A DNA stretch of 64,000 nt from contig NZ_JACJKY010000005.1 in assembly GCF_016901855.1 (NCBI RefSeq), forward strand, positions 62,001 to 126,000. The letters run 5' to 3'. Source of the DNA: Merdimmobilis hominis. GTDB taxonomy: Bacteria > Bacillota > Clostridia > Oscillospirales > Ruminococcaceae. A program made the position numbers and the translations under genes. Shown piece after piece: positions 54,283-62,898 of the stretch (within the stretch, counting starts at the first letter, position 1; each line of letters starts with the position of its first letter). A model generated the notes under the pieces. That model worked only from the letters and a program-made list of their open reading frames with translations. It ran no database searches and was not told where the DNA came from.

Positions 54283-55086
54283 ATGAACAAAAACCGATAT
54301 GAGGTGTTTTTGGATATCGACGGCACACTGCTTTGGGGAAGCAAAATTCCGGCAAAAAAAGACCGGGATGCGATCAAAGCCGCGCGTGAAAACGGACATC
54401 TCATCTTTTTGAATACGGGACGCGGACCGGGGAATATTCCAAAAGAACTGCTTTCTGCAATGCCGATTGACGGCATCATTGCCGGCGGCGGTGCATGGAT
54501 TTTGATTGACGGCGCCGTGATTTATAAAAAGGAAATTCCGATTGAAGAAGCATCGAGCCTTTGCGGAATGCTGCTTTCAAAAAAGATTCCGACTGTATTT
54601 GAGGGCGAACGTCAAAACGCGGCGATTTTGCCGGATGAACGGGTCGGCGACGCGGTGTTTGACGAAATTGCCGCAGAATCGGACATTCTGCCGGTACTCA
54701 AAAAAGACAGCTGGTCAAAAATCACGTTCTTAGTGCGAAAAGACGAGCTGCCCGGCGAGATTTTGTCGAAGCTCAATGAACGGTTTGACGTGATCGCGCA
54801 TCCAAATTACTGCGAAGCGATTCTGCTCGGCTGCGACAAGGCAAAAGGCATGGCGCAGGCGCTTTCTTATACGAATGTGCCGCATGAGCGGAGCATTGCA
54901 ATGGGCGACAGCTTAAACGATACACAGATGCTTTCGTATGCACAGATTGCCGTGGCGATGGGCAATGCGCTCGAGCCGGTCAAGGAGATGGCGGACTATG
55001 TCACACTGCCGGTGACGGAATGCGGTGTTGCGGCGGCACTCCATCATTTCGGACTTATTTCTGAGGATCAGCTGAAAGGAGAATAA
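54283..55086 (+). CDS. Cof-type HAD phosphatase
   Basis: A 267-residue HAD-IIB (Cof) hydrolase: motif I FLDIDGTLLWG (Asp nucleophile), motif II LNTGRGPGN, motif III Lys in CDKAKGMAQALS, motif IV MGDSLNDTQML. Likely a sugar or nucleotide phosphatase of broad specificity. The ATG at 54283 follows AAAGGAAG. The pepD gene starts 4 bp after its stop. Confidence 0.92.
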   Translation: MNKNRYEVFLDIDGTLLWGSKIPAKKDRDAIKAARENGHLIFLNTGRGPGNIPKELLSAMPIDGIIAGGGAWILIDGAVIYKKEIPIEEASSLCGMLLSKKIPTVFEGERQNAAILPDERVGDAVFDEIAAESDILPVLKKDSWSKITFLVRKDELPGEILSKLNERFDVIAHPNYCEAILLGCDKAKGMAQALSYTNVPHERSIAMGDSLNDTQMLSYAQIAVAMGNALEPVKEMADYVTLPVTECGVAAALHHFGLISEDQLKGE

Positions 55087-55089
55087 ACA

Positions 55090-56541
55090 ATGGACTATCA
55101 AATCAAAGGCTATGAACCGGTAGCGTTTTTTCACCATTTTGAAGAAATCAGCGCCATTCCGCGCGGTTCGGGAAACGAGGAGGCGATCAGTGCCTTTTTG
55201 GTCGATTTTGCAGAGAAAAACGGACTTTGTGCGTATCGTGACGCGGTGTTCAATGTTGTGATCGAGAAGCCGGCGTCTGCAGGCTATGAGAACGCACCTG
55301 CCGTCATGCTCCAGGGTCACACCGACATGGTGTGCGAGAAAAACGTGGATACCGTCCACGACTTTCTGAAAGAGGGCATCAAACTGGTGCAGGAGGGCGA
55401 CATCCTGCGTGCGGACGGCACGACACTCGGCGCAGACAACGGCGTTGCGGTCGCACTCATGATGACGATTCTTGAAGATAAAACACTCTGCCATCCGAAG
55501 CTCACCTGCGTGTTCACTGTGCAGGAGGAAACGGGACTGACCGGTGCAAAAGAACTGGACGGCTCGAAAATTGACGCACGGCTGTTAATCAACCTCGATT
55601 CCGGCGGACTCGGTCATGCAACCGTCAGCTGTGCCGGCGGTATGCGTGTACGGATGCGCCGTGATGCAAACTATGTTTCTGCGAATCAGCCGGCGCTCCA
55701 TATTGCAGTGCGCGGTTTGCAGGGCGGTCACTCGGGCGTGCAGATTCATCTCGGCCGCGGCAACGCCAACAAGCTGATGGGCCGGATGCTCTTCTCCTTG
55801 CGTGAAGCATTCCCGGAACTCACCGTTTCGTCGATCGCAGGCGGCAGCAAGGACAATGCAATTCCGCGTGAATGCGATGCGGTCGCTGCATTTACATCGC
55901 AGGAAGACCTTTCGCGCGCAGAGGAGATCATCCGCGCAATCGAGCAGGATATTAAGGCAGAGCTTGCCGAGAGTGATCCGGGCTTCTTTGTAAAAGTTGA
56001 GCCGTGCACCGCAGAGCGTGTCATGGAAAAGAATGCGTCCGATGCACTCGTGTCGCTTCTGTATCTGGCGCCGAACGGCGTTTGTGACCGAAACGAGCAG
56101 GCAGGCGGCTTTGTCGTTCGTTCGCTCAATCTGGGTGTGATCTATGAGGAAGACGGCAAAGTCGTGCTGGTGTTCGCACCGCGCAGCTCGGTCGCTTCTT
56201 TGCAGGAGGAAACAAGAAAAACGCTTTGTTTCCTGGCAGACACATTCGGATTTTCGACGGAAATCGGCGAGGAGTATCCGGGCTGGGCGTATAATCCGGA
56301 TTCGCCGCTGCGCCGGCTGTTCTGCGAAGTATGGAAGGAGCAGACCGGTGAAGAACTCTGCTGTGAGGCAATTCACGCAGGTCTTGAATGCGGACTGTTT
56401 ACCGAGAAACTGCCGGGACTTGATGCAATCGCTGTCGGCGTAGACGAAAGCGGCGCACATACCCCGCAGGAGTCGCTTGACATGACAACGGTTCGTCCGG
56501 TCTATGATCTCGTGTGCGGCGTGCTTAAAAAGATGAAATAA
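55090..56541 (+). CDS. pepD: Aminoacyl-histidine dipeptidase (M20)
   Basis: A 483-residue metal dipeptidase related to PepD that cleaves Xaa-His and other dipeptides. Metal ligands and catalysis are in GHTDMVCEKN (His and Asp), GADNGVAVAL (Asp), EETGLTGAKEL (Glu pair) and a later HAGLECGLF (His). No signal peptide, thus cytosolic. The ATG follows GAAAGGAG and the gene is coupled to the preceding phosphatase. A terminator comes 15 bp downstream. Confidence 0.94.
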   Translation: MDYQIKGYEPVAFFHHFEEISAIPRGSGNEEAISAFLVDFAEKNGLCAYRDAVFNVVIEKPASAGYENAPAVMLQGHTDMVCEKNVDTVHDFLKEGIKLVQEGDILRADGTTLGADNGVAVALMMTILEDKTLCHPKLTCVFTVQEETGLTGAKELDGSKIDARLLINLDSGGLGHATVSCAGGMRVRMRRDANYVSANQPALHIAVRGLQGGHSGVQIHLGRGNANKLMGRMLFSLREAFPELTVSSIAGGSKDNAIPRECDAVAAFTSQEDLSRAEEIIRAIEQDIKAELAESDPGFFVKVEPCTAERVMEKNASDALVSLLYLAPNGVCDRNEQAGGFVVRSLNLGVIYEEDGKVVLVFAPRSSVASLQEETRKTLCFLADTFGFSTEIGEEYPGWAYNPDSPLRRLFCEVWKEQTGEELCCEAIHAGLECGLFTEKLPGLDAIAVGVDESGAHTPQESLDMTTVRPVYDLVCGVLKKMK

Positions 56542-56556
56542 GAAATTGATGCAAAT

Positions 56557-56588
56557 AAAAAGGCGTTCCGTTCGGAACGCCTTTTTTT
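56557..56588. terminator. Terminator between pepD and the DUF3784 gene
   Basis: AAGGCGTTCCG-TTCGGAACGCCTT hairpin with flanking A and T tracts; it can serve both convergent transcripts. Confidence 0.88.
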
Positions 56589-56593
56589 CAGGT

Positions 56594-56926
56594 TTATTTT
56601 TTAATCCGCGGGTCGGTGTTTAAACGCACAAGTCCTACAATGATGACTGCGGCAAACAGCACCGCACCGCTGACGATGAGCCACACAAGGTCTATGAGAA
56701 TGCCGACTGCCAGAACGCAGAATGCGGCGGTAATCTGGAGCATTAAAACACCCACCGACCGGCAAAGACGTGGCTTATCATATTTTGCCTTTTCGGTTTC
56801 GGGCAGCGTGTTATAACCGGCGATCAAATTCGCGCCTCGCCCGCTTAATAAATAAAACGACAGCACGAGCATCAGAAGAATGGCCGCGCCGAAGATGATG
56901 CCGACAAACAAATGAGTGGGTTCCAT
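56594..56926 (-). CDS. DUF3784 family membrane protein
   Basis: A 110-residue protein with three membrane helices and the family signature GRGANLIAGYNTLPETEKAK after the first helix, as in DUF3784 proteins of Firmicutes. Function unknown. It starts with ATG at 56926, after AAAGGAG. It is last in a run of four minus-strand genes. Confidence 0.85.
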   Translation of the reverse strand: MEPTHLFVGIIFGAAILLMLVLSFYLLSGRGANLIAGYNTLPETEKAKYDKPRLCRSVGVLMLQITAAFCVLAVGILIDLVWLIVSGAVLFAAVIIVGLVRLNTDPRIKK

Positions 56927-56942
56927 TGCAAAACAGCTCCTT

Positions 56943-57803
56943 TTATCTTCCGTCCGTTTTGAGTGTCACGCAGACAATCTGCGGCCGGTTAAAGACACGA
57001 AGCGGGAATCTGCTGTTGCCAAGGCCGCGGCTTATGACGACTGTCGCACTGCCCGCCGGATAGACCCCGGCAGTATAGCGCGGGAAAACGCCCTGGTCGG
57101 GCGCAAACAGCCCGCCGATGAGCGGAAGCCGTACCTGCCCGCCGTGTGCATGGCCGCAAAAGACGAGCGACGCACCCGACTGCGCATACATCTTTATAAG
57201 ATGCGGGCGATGGGAGAGCAGAATGCAAAACGGCGTGTGCGCCATTTCGACAACGGACTGCATAATATGGGCGTGAATTTCCGTGCCCTGCCCGTCACCG
57301 AACCGGTCGGGCGAAACGCGTACATCCATGATGCCGCAAATCGCAATTTGTGCGCCGCCTTTTTCGATTGTCGCACTGCTGTCGTTTAAGACAGTGACGC
57401 CGCGTTTTAAAAGAAGCGGCAGAAGCGAGGGATAAAGCCCCGACTCCGCCTCGTGGTTTCCGGGGCAATAATAGACCGGTGCAATCGCACAGAGCGCTTT
57501 GATGAGGTTAAGCGCCGGCGAAAACGTCGCGGTCGTCGTGCGCCGCTTGTCAATCAGATCGCCGGTGATGACGATGCGACTGGGTTTGCACGCGGAAACC
57601 GCGTCAATCAGCCGCCACTGGTCAATGCCGAACGATTTGTTGTGCAAATCGGAGAGATGCACAATCCGTTCGCCTGAAAATGCGGCAGGCAGTGCAGAAA
57701 ACGAAAGCGTTTTCCGCCAGACTGTGAGACTGTTGTCCTGCCACCACAAAAACAGAATAGCGAGCAAGAGGAAAACGGCCGCAATCAAAAAAATCCATCC
57801 CAT
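56943..57803 (-). CDS. Membrane-anchored metallophosphoesterase (YkuE/YaeI-like)
   Basis: A 286-residue calcineurin-like phosphoesterase. An N-terminal membrane helix (residues 3 to 22) is followed by the metal motifs VHLSDLHNK, ITGDLIDKR, CPGNHEAES, LSHRPHL and CGHAHGGQVRLP, all complete. Relatives include lipid-linked pyrophosphatases and phosphodiesterases. Located between the alpha/beta hydrolase and DUF3784 genes in one direction. Confidence 0.9.
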   Translation of the reverse strand: MGWIFLIAAVFLLLAILFLWWQDNSLTVWRKTLSFSALPAAFSGERIVHLSDLHNKSFGIDQWRLIDAVSACKPSRIVITGDLIDKRRTTTATFSPALNLIKALCAIAPVYYCPGNHEAESGLYPSLLPLLLKRGVTVLNDSSATIEKGGAQIAICGIMDVRVSPDRFGDGQGTEIHAHIMQSVVEMAHTPFCILLSHRPHLIKMYAQSGASLVFCGHAHGGQVRLPLIGGLFAPDQGVFPRYTAGVYPAGSATVVISRGLGNSRFPLRVFNRPQIVCVTLKTDGR

Positions 57804-57824
57804 GAGGAGCCCTCCTTGCAGGAT

Positions 57825-58763
57825 TTAAACAGGGATATACCGTCCGATAAATGCGTAAATGTCGTTTAACACCTCGTCGCGGCAGAAATCGTTTAAAATT
57901 TCGTGGCGCGCGCCGTCATAGAGCTTATACGACACCGTCTGCAAGCCCGCTTCTTTTAGCCATTCATATACCTGGAGCACGCCTTTGCCGTACTTGCCGA
58001 CCGGATCATCCGCACCGCTTACAAGCAAAACCGGCAGATTGTTCGGCACGCTTTGCGCCCATGCTTTTGTCGAACAGCTTTTAAGCAGACGGTAAAGATC
58101 GCGGTATGCCGTTACGGTGAATGTAAATGTGCAAAGCGGATCGTTGTCGTATTTTTTGGTGTGCGTGTGATCGGCGGAAATCCATGCGTTTTCCGAAGGA
58201 TCATCGGGAAAACGCTTGTTAAAGCCTGAAAAACTCTGATTTTTTAAGAAATTGCTCTTGTATTTCGGCCCGTGGAATGCGCTGATCACATTTGCCGCCA
58301 GAATGCCGAACGGCACGAGCGGGTTTTTGCCGCTGGTACCCATTAAAATGGCGCCGTCATAATCATTGCCGTACCGCGCAAGCACACTGCGTGCAATAAA
58401 CGAGCCCATACTGTGACCAAGCAGAAAATACGGTTTATCAGGGAACCGTTTTTTCATAATCTGGGTGAGCCGGTGCACATCCTCAGGCAGAATGCGCGCG
58501 CCGTCCGTTTCGTGGAACCAGCCGAGCGAGCCGTCTGCACGGGCACGCTTGCCGTGACCCAAATGGTCGTGGCCGCAGACCGCAACACCGTGCGCGCAGA
58601 AAAATTCGGCGAGCGGCCGGTACCGCTCAAAATATTCGCACATGCCGTGCGAAATCTGCAAAACAGCCGATACCTCGCATTCATCCGGCAGGTATAAATA
58701 GCTTGCCACGCGGGTTTTGTGGTCGGCGGATAAAAAAGAATCCGTTTCACGGATGATGTTCAT
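57825..58763 (-). CDS. Alpha/beta hydrolase, monoacylglycerol lipase-like
   Basis: A 312-residue serine hydrolase: nucleophile motif LLGHSMGSFIAR (Ser about 117), oxyanion region HGMCEYFERY, Asp in LVSGADDPVGKYG and His in YDGARHEILND. It resembles lysophospholipase or monoacylglycerol lipase proteins. No signal peptide, so cytosolic. The ATG at 58763 starts MNIIRETDS. Confidence 0.9.
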   Translation of the reverse strand: MNIIRETDSFLSADHKTRVASYLYLPDECEVSAVLQISHGMCEYFERYRPLAEFFCAHGVAVCGHDHLGHGKRARADGSLGWFHETDGARILPEDVHRLTQIMKKRFPDKPYFLLGHSMGSFIARSVLARYGNDYDGAILMGTSGKNPLVPFGILAANVISAFHGPKYKSNFLKNQSFSGFNKRFPDDPSENAWISADHTHTKKYDNDPLCTFTFTVTAYRDLYRLLKSCSTKAWAQSVPNNLPVLLVSGADDPVGKYGKGVLQVYEWLKEAGLQTVSYKLYDGARHEILNDFCRDEVLNDIYAFIGRYIPV

Positions 58764-58790
58764 AGAAAAATGCCTCCGAAGGTGTGAAAA

Positions 58791-59204
58791 TCAATAGCTT
58801 GCTTTGATGCGGTCTTTTGCCTGCACCACAAGCTGGCGGTCGTTGTCATAGCTTAAAATGCTGGCCGCATGATTGATTTCGACCCATTTGATCTGCGCGA
58901 TTTCCTCTTCCTGCGGGGTGTAGTCATAGGTGACGGCTTTTGCAAGAAAGTAAATGACGTCTTTTGTCGTTTCTTTTTTCGGCGCATACGTAATCACGCG
59001 GCGAAACGAGGTGTCGAGCATGACCTCGATGCCGGTTTCTTCCATGATTTCGCGCACAGCCGTCTGTTCTTCGGTTTCACCTTCTTCCACATGGCCTTTC
59101 GGAAACGACCAGTGGCCGCCGTTTTGATTTTTAATCAGCAGCAATTCAATGTTGCCGTGAAATTTGCGGTAAACGATTGCACCGCAGGATTTCTCGTGCT
59201 GCAT
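58791..59204 (-). CDS. Nudix hydrolase (Ap4A/diadenosine-type)
   Basis: A 137-residue Nudix protein with the box GHVEEGETEEQTAVREIMEE. The pattern SCGAIVYRK at the start and KGHVEEGET suggest the bis(5'-nucleosyl)-tetraphosphatase subgroup, with low certainty on substrate. The ATG at 59204 follows GAGGAGGG. Confidence 0.9.
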   Translation of the reverse strand: MQHEKSCGAIVYRKFHGNIELLLIKNQNGGHWSFPKGHVEEGETEEQTAVREIMEETGIEVMLDTSFRRVITYAPKKETTKDVIYFLAKAVTYDYTPQEEEIAQIKWVEINHAASILSYDNDRQLVVQAKDRIKASY

Positions 59205-59302
59205 GAACGAGACCCTCCTCTATCTAAAAAAGTAAATGTTATTTTTTATTATATCATATGAACGGCAAAATGTGTTGAAAATCTTTTAAAACCTGTTTTT
59301 GC

Positions 59303-59331
59303 TTGCATTCAAAACACAGGGTCGGTATAAT
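59303..59331 (+). promoter_or_regulatory. Promoter of the GH20-like gene
   Basis: TTGCAT (59303-59308), 17 bp, TATAAT (59326-59331). Confidence 0.75.
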
Positions 59332-59375
59332 GAAAGAAACAGGACAAAGAGCACAGAAAGGACGGGGTTTTTTCG

Positions 59376-61184
59376 ATGAAAACAGCAATCATTCCCGAAT
59401 TAAAGCAGATTACAACATATCCCACACCGCTTTGCCTGATCAATTATACGTTAAGCGACAGCGTTTTGGACAATTTTCCACATGCGAACGAGATCTTTGT
59501 GGAAAACGGGCGCTTAGACGGTACAAAACCAATCCGCTATGTTGTGCAGTCGATGCCGATGGAGGCATACCGCATTTGTGCAAGAAGTGACCGGATTGAC
59601 ATCATGGCTTCCTCGAAAAAAGGACTCATGTATGGTCTGTTTACGCTCTCGGAACTTGACTTGGCAAATGACGGCGAACTCAATGAATTTGACGTGTATG
59701 ACGAGCCAACGCTCTTACTGCGTGCGCTGTCCGATGATATCTCCCGCGGACAGATTTCTTCATTTGCACACTTCTGTGCAATCATCCGCCGGCTTGCACG
59801 GTATAAATACAATACATACATGCCCTATATGGAAGATGTGTTCAAATTTGAATCCGTGAGAGCATGGGGACGTTATTCCGACCCGATGAGTGCAGACGAA
59901 TGGAAGGCAATCATCGCCTATGCGCGCGAATGGATGATCGACGTGCGCCCGATTGTCAACCTGCTCGGCCATTTTGACAAGCTTGTTTATGTAAAAGAAC
60001 TTCAGCCGCTTGCACTGCGCAGAAAAGACGGCATGCTTATCTCCTGTATGGACCCGACAAATCCGCAGGTGCGCGACGTGATCTGCAAAATGCTCAAAGA
60101 AATCGTCGACTGCTTCGGCGTCGGTGTGATTCACTGCGGCGGCGACGAGCCGGTCGGACTCACCGAAGTGTTCGGCGAAGAAGAGGGCGGCAGACTGTTC
60201 ATTGAGCATTACCGCTTTATCCACGAGGAGCTTGCAAAGCTTGGCTGTACGATGATGATGTATGCCGATTTCTTTGCGCCGCCGTGGGGCAACTATGCCG
60301 TTCCGGTGACGCGTGCAAGAGAACTGCCGGACGACACCGAGTTTGTATTCTGGGACTATGCGGCAAGAGAAGCGTATCCGTTTGTCGATGCGCTTCACAA
60401 TCAGAACATCCGCATGGTGCTTTCTCCGGGCACCTGGACATGGAAGCGGTTCTCCTGCGACATCCGCCAGTGCTTCGACAATACAAAAGGGCTGTTAAAA
60501 GCAGACGGCGGCCGCAGTGACGGCATGATTATGTCCTCGTGGGCAGACGGCGGTGACACCCTGCGGGAACTGACTGTTCCGGGTGTTTTGATCGGTGCGA
60601 ACTTCTGCTGGAACCCGACGTCTAACTATGATTACGAAACAATCTACAATGTGATGCACAAGAGCCTTTATGGCTTTGACGAATTGCAGTCAGCACTGTT
60701 AGAGCCTGTGTATCATCACGACCGGATTGTGCGCCGTGCAGACGAGCATGAATTCAAGCAGGAAATCTGGCGCAGTCCGTTTGACCCGGTCGGATTCAAA
60801 GACAAAGAAAATATCGACATTCTGTGCGCGGCAATGCGCAAAGCGGAGGCGGATTTTTATTCACTCACACCTGCGCGGAACAAAGATACATTTGATGCAC
60901 TGCTGTTCTCGCTCGCCGGTGCAAAATTCACCGCGGACAAAATTTCGCTTCTGCCGTGGAAGCGTCCGCAGTCGATCGAAGAGGGAAGCATCTATGCAAA
61001 ACGTGCACTCCTTCTCTGCGGCGAACTGCGTGCATTAAAAGAACTGCACCGCACCCTCTGGCACAAGACAAACCGTGCGTCCGAGTGGGAACTGTGCGCG
61101 TGCCGGTATGACGATCTGTGCGATGAGCTTCAGATGTTTGCGCGCAATGTGACACTGCGCCGGTTCTATGAAAAAAATCATTGA
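59376..61184 (+). CDS. GH20-like beta-N-acetylhexosaminidase
   Basis: A 602-residue glycosidase. Residues about 30 to 110 resemble the GH20 N-terminal beta domain (ICARSDRIDIMASSKKGLMY), and the catalytic barrel carries the Asp-Glu pair in VIHCGGDEPVGL. It should release terminal N-acetylhexosamine; exact linkage and sugar are unknown. No signal peptide, so oligosaccharides must be imported first. The ATG at 59376 follows AAGGACGGGG. First of three glycosidases in a row. Confidence 0.85.
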   Translation: MKTAIIPELKQITTYPTPLCLINYTLSDSVLDNFPHANEIFVENGRLDGTKPIRYVVQSMPMEAYRICARSDRIDIMASSKKGLMYGLFTLSELDLANDGELNEFDVYDEPTLLLRALSDDISRGQISSFAHFCAIIRRLARYKYNTYMPYMEDVFKFESVRAWGRYSDPMSADEWKAIIAYAREWMIDVRPIVNLLGHFDKLVYVKELQPLALRRKDGMLISCMDPTNPQVRDVICKMLKEIVDCFGVGVIHCGGDEPVGLTEVFGEEEGGRLFIEHYRFIHEELAKLGCTMMMYADFFAPPWGNYAVPVTRARELPDDTEFVFWDYAAREAYPFVDALHNQNIRMVLSPGTWTWKRFSCDIRQCFDNTKGLLKADGGRSDGMIMSSWADGGDTLRELTVPGVLIGANFCWNPTSNYDYETIYNVMHKSLYGFDELQSALLEPVYHHDRIVRRADEHEFKQEIWRSPFDPVGFKDKENIDILCAAMRKAEADFYSLTPARNKDTFDALLFSLAGAKFTADKISLLPWKRPQSIEEGSIYAKRALLLCGELRALKELHRTLWHKTNRASEWELCACRYDDLCDELQMFARNVTLRRFYEKNH

Positions 61185-61202
61185 GACGCCGCTGTTTTAT
61201 GC

Positions 61203-61231
61203 TTGCATACCGTTATTTGTTGTGCTATACT
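61203..61231 (+). promoter_or_regulatory. Promoter of the GH36-like gene
   Basis: TTGCAT (61203-61208), 17 bp, TATACT (61226-61231), in the 80-bp gap after the GH20-like gene. Confidence 0.7.
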
Positions 61232-61264
61232 CCGCTTGTCATTTTATTGTTTTGAGGTGGGCAT

Positions 61265-62872
61265 ATGCTTTCTGTATTAAAAAACACCCCCGATTTTGTC
61301 ATGATCGAACCGGAGAGACTTGCATTTTCAAACATCAAACCGCAGGTACCGGAAAACGGCGCGGTGAAGCTCGATGATATCACCGTATCGTTTGAAAAAA
61401 CAGCGCACGGCTGTGCGGTGTACTTGACTGCACAAAAAACACCGGTGTCGTTTGTGCGCCTGCGCTTCTGCGTGCCGTTTCCCACCGGAACACGCTTTTT
61501 GGGTGACGCATGGGAGAGAAGCTACGGCGATCTTTCGTGGCAGGGAATGAACGCTTCCCGCATCATGCCGTGGTATTGTCTTTCGCACCATGAGGGACAG
61601 ACTGCCGGCTACGGCGTTTGCGTGCGTCCGAATGCGTTTGTGAGCGTACAGACGGACAGCTATGGTGTGACGTTCATTGCCGACGTACGAAACGGAAGCC
61701 ACGGCGTACTGCTTGGCGGCAGAACGCTCAAGGTGTGCGAAATTGTGAGCGAGGTGTATGCAGACTGCTCCGCATTCGAAGCGGCAAAACAGTTCTGCCG
61801 GATCATGTGCACCGACCCGATTCTGCCGAACGAACCGATCTACGGCGGAAACAACTGGTATTACGCATACGGCATGAGTTCTCACGAGGAGATCGTAAAC
61901 GATGCCGCATATATCAGCGCACTGTGTGAAAACGCAGAGGGCGTCCGCCCGTATATGGTGGTGGATGACGGATGGCAGTTTGCACACGATGTGACCACCT
62001 GCAACGGCGGTCCATGGCACAAGGGCAATGAAAAATTCCCCCATATGAAAGCGCTGGCAGACGATATCAAAGCACAGGGATGCCGTGCAGGCATCTGGCT
62101 TCGCCCGCTCAATACAACGGATGAATCACTGCCTGCACACTGGCGGCTTGCGCACCGGCATGAGGTGTTAGACCCGTCCGTACCGGAAGTGCTTGATTAT
62201 ATCAAAGAAACGTTTGCCCGCATTGCCGGCTGGGGATTCACCCTCATCAAACATGACTTTTCGACGTTCGATCTGTTCGGCCGCTGGGGCAAAGAGATGG
62301 ACTACCGCGTGACCGAGGACGACTTTACCTTTGCAGACCGCAGCAAAACATCGGCGGAAATTGTAGTGGGATTTTATAAAGCCGTGCTCGAGGGAGCAAG
62401 CGGCGCATATATTTTAGGCTGCAACTGCATCGGCCATTTAGGTGCAGGACTCATGCACGCACAGCGTATCGGCGATGATACAAGCGGCCTTTACTGGGAG
62501 CGCACGCGCCAGATGGGTGTCAATACCCTGGCGTTCCGTCTGCCGCAGCACCGCGCGTTCTTTGATATTGACGCGGACTGTGCAGGCCTTACTGCAAAAG
62601 TTGATTTTGCGAAAAACCGTCAGTGGCTTAATCTCGTTGCAAAGAGCGGCACACCGCTGTTTGTGTCGGTGAAACCGGGAACACTCAGTGAGGAAGAATA
62701 CCGTGTGACTGCTGAGGCGCTCTGTCAAAACAGTGTGCAGACAGATACCTGCGAGCCGCTTGACTGGTTTGACACGGTCACACCTGCACATTGGCGCATC
62801 AACAGAGAAGAGGTCACATTTGACTGGTACACTGATGACGGAAAAGAGAATTTCGGTTATCATGTAGAGTAA
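61265..62872 (+). CDS. GH36-like alpha-galactosidase/N-acetylgalactosaminidase
   Basis: A 535-residue enzyme of the GH-D clan. Visible are IYGGNNWYYAYGMS, the substrate loop MVVDDGWQ, RAGIWLRPL, and the nucleophile region LIKHDFSTFDLFGRWG (catalytic Asp). It should cleave alpha-linked galactose or GalNAc; the shorter length than classic 700-residue GH36 proteins is noted. No signal peptide. The ATG at 61265 is five bases after GAGGTG. The fucosidase gene follows 26 bp later. Confidence 0.82.
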   Translation: MLSVLKNTPDFVMIEPERLAFSNIKPQVPENGAVKLDDITVSFEKTAHGCAVYLTAQKTPVSFVRLRFCVPFPTGTRFLGDAWERSYGDLSWQGMNASRIMPWYCLSHHEGQTAGYGVCVRPNAFVSVQTDSYGVTFIADVRNGSHGVLLGGRTLKVCEIVSEVYADCSAFEAAKQFCRIMCTDPILPNEPIYGGNNWYYAYGMSSHEEIVNDAAYISALCENAEGVRPYMVVDDGWQFAHDVTTCNGGPWHKGNEKFPHMKALADDIKAQGCRAGIWLRPLNTTDESLPAHWRLAHRHEVLDPSVPEVLDYIKETFARIAGWGFTLIKHDFSTFDLFGRWGKEMDYRVTEDDFTFADRSKTSAEIVVGFYKAVLEGASGAYILGCNCIGHLGAGLMHAQRIGDDTSGLYWERTRQMGVNTLAFRLPQHRAFFDIDADCAGLTAKVDFAKNRQWLNLVAKSGTPLFVSVKPGTLSEEEYRVTAEALCQNSVQTDTCEPLDWFDTVTPAHWRINREEVTFDWYTDDGKENFGYHVE

Positions 62873-62898
62873 ATCACCGCGCAAAGAGAGGGATTTTT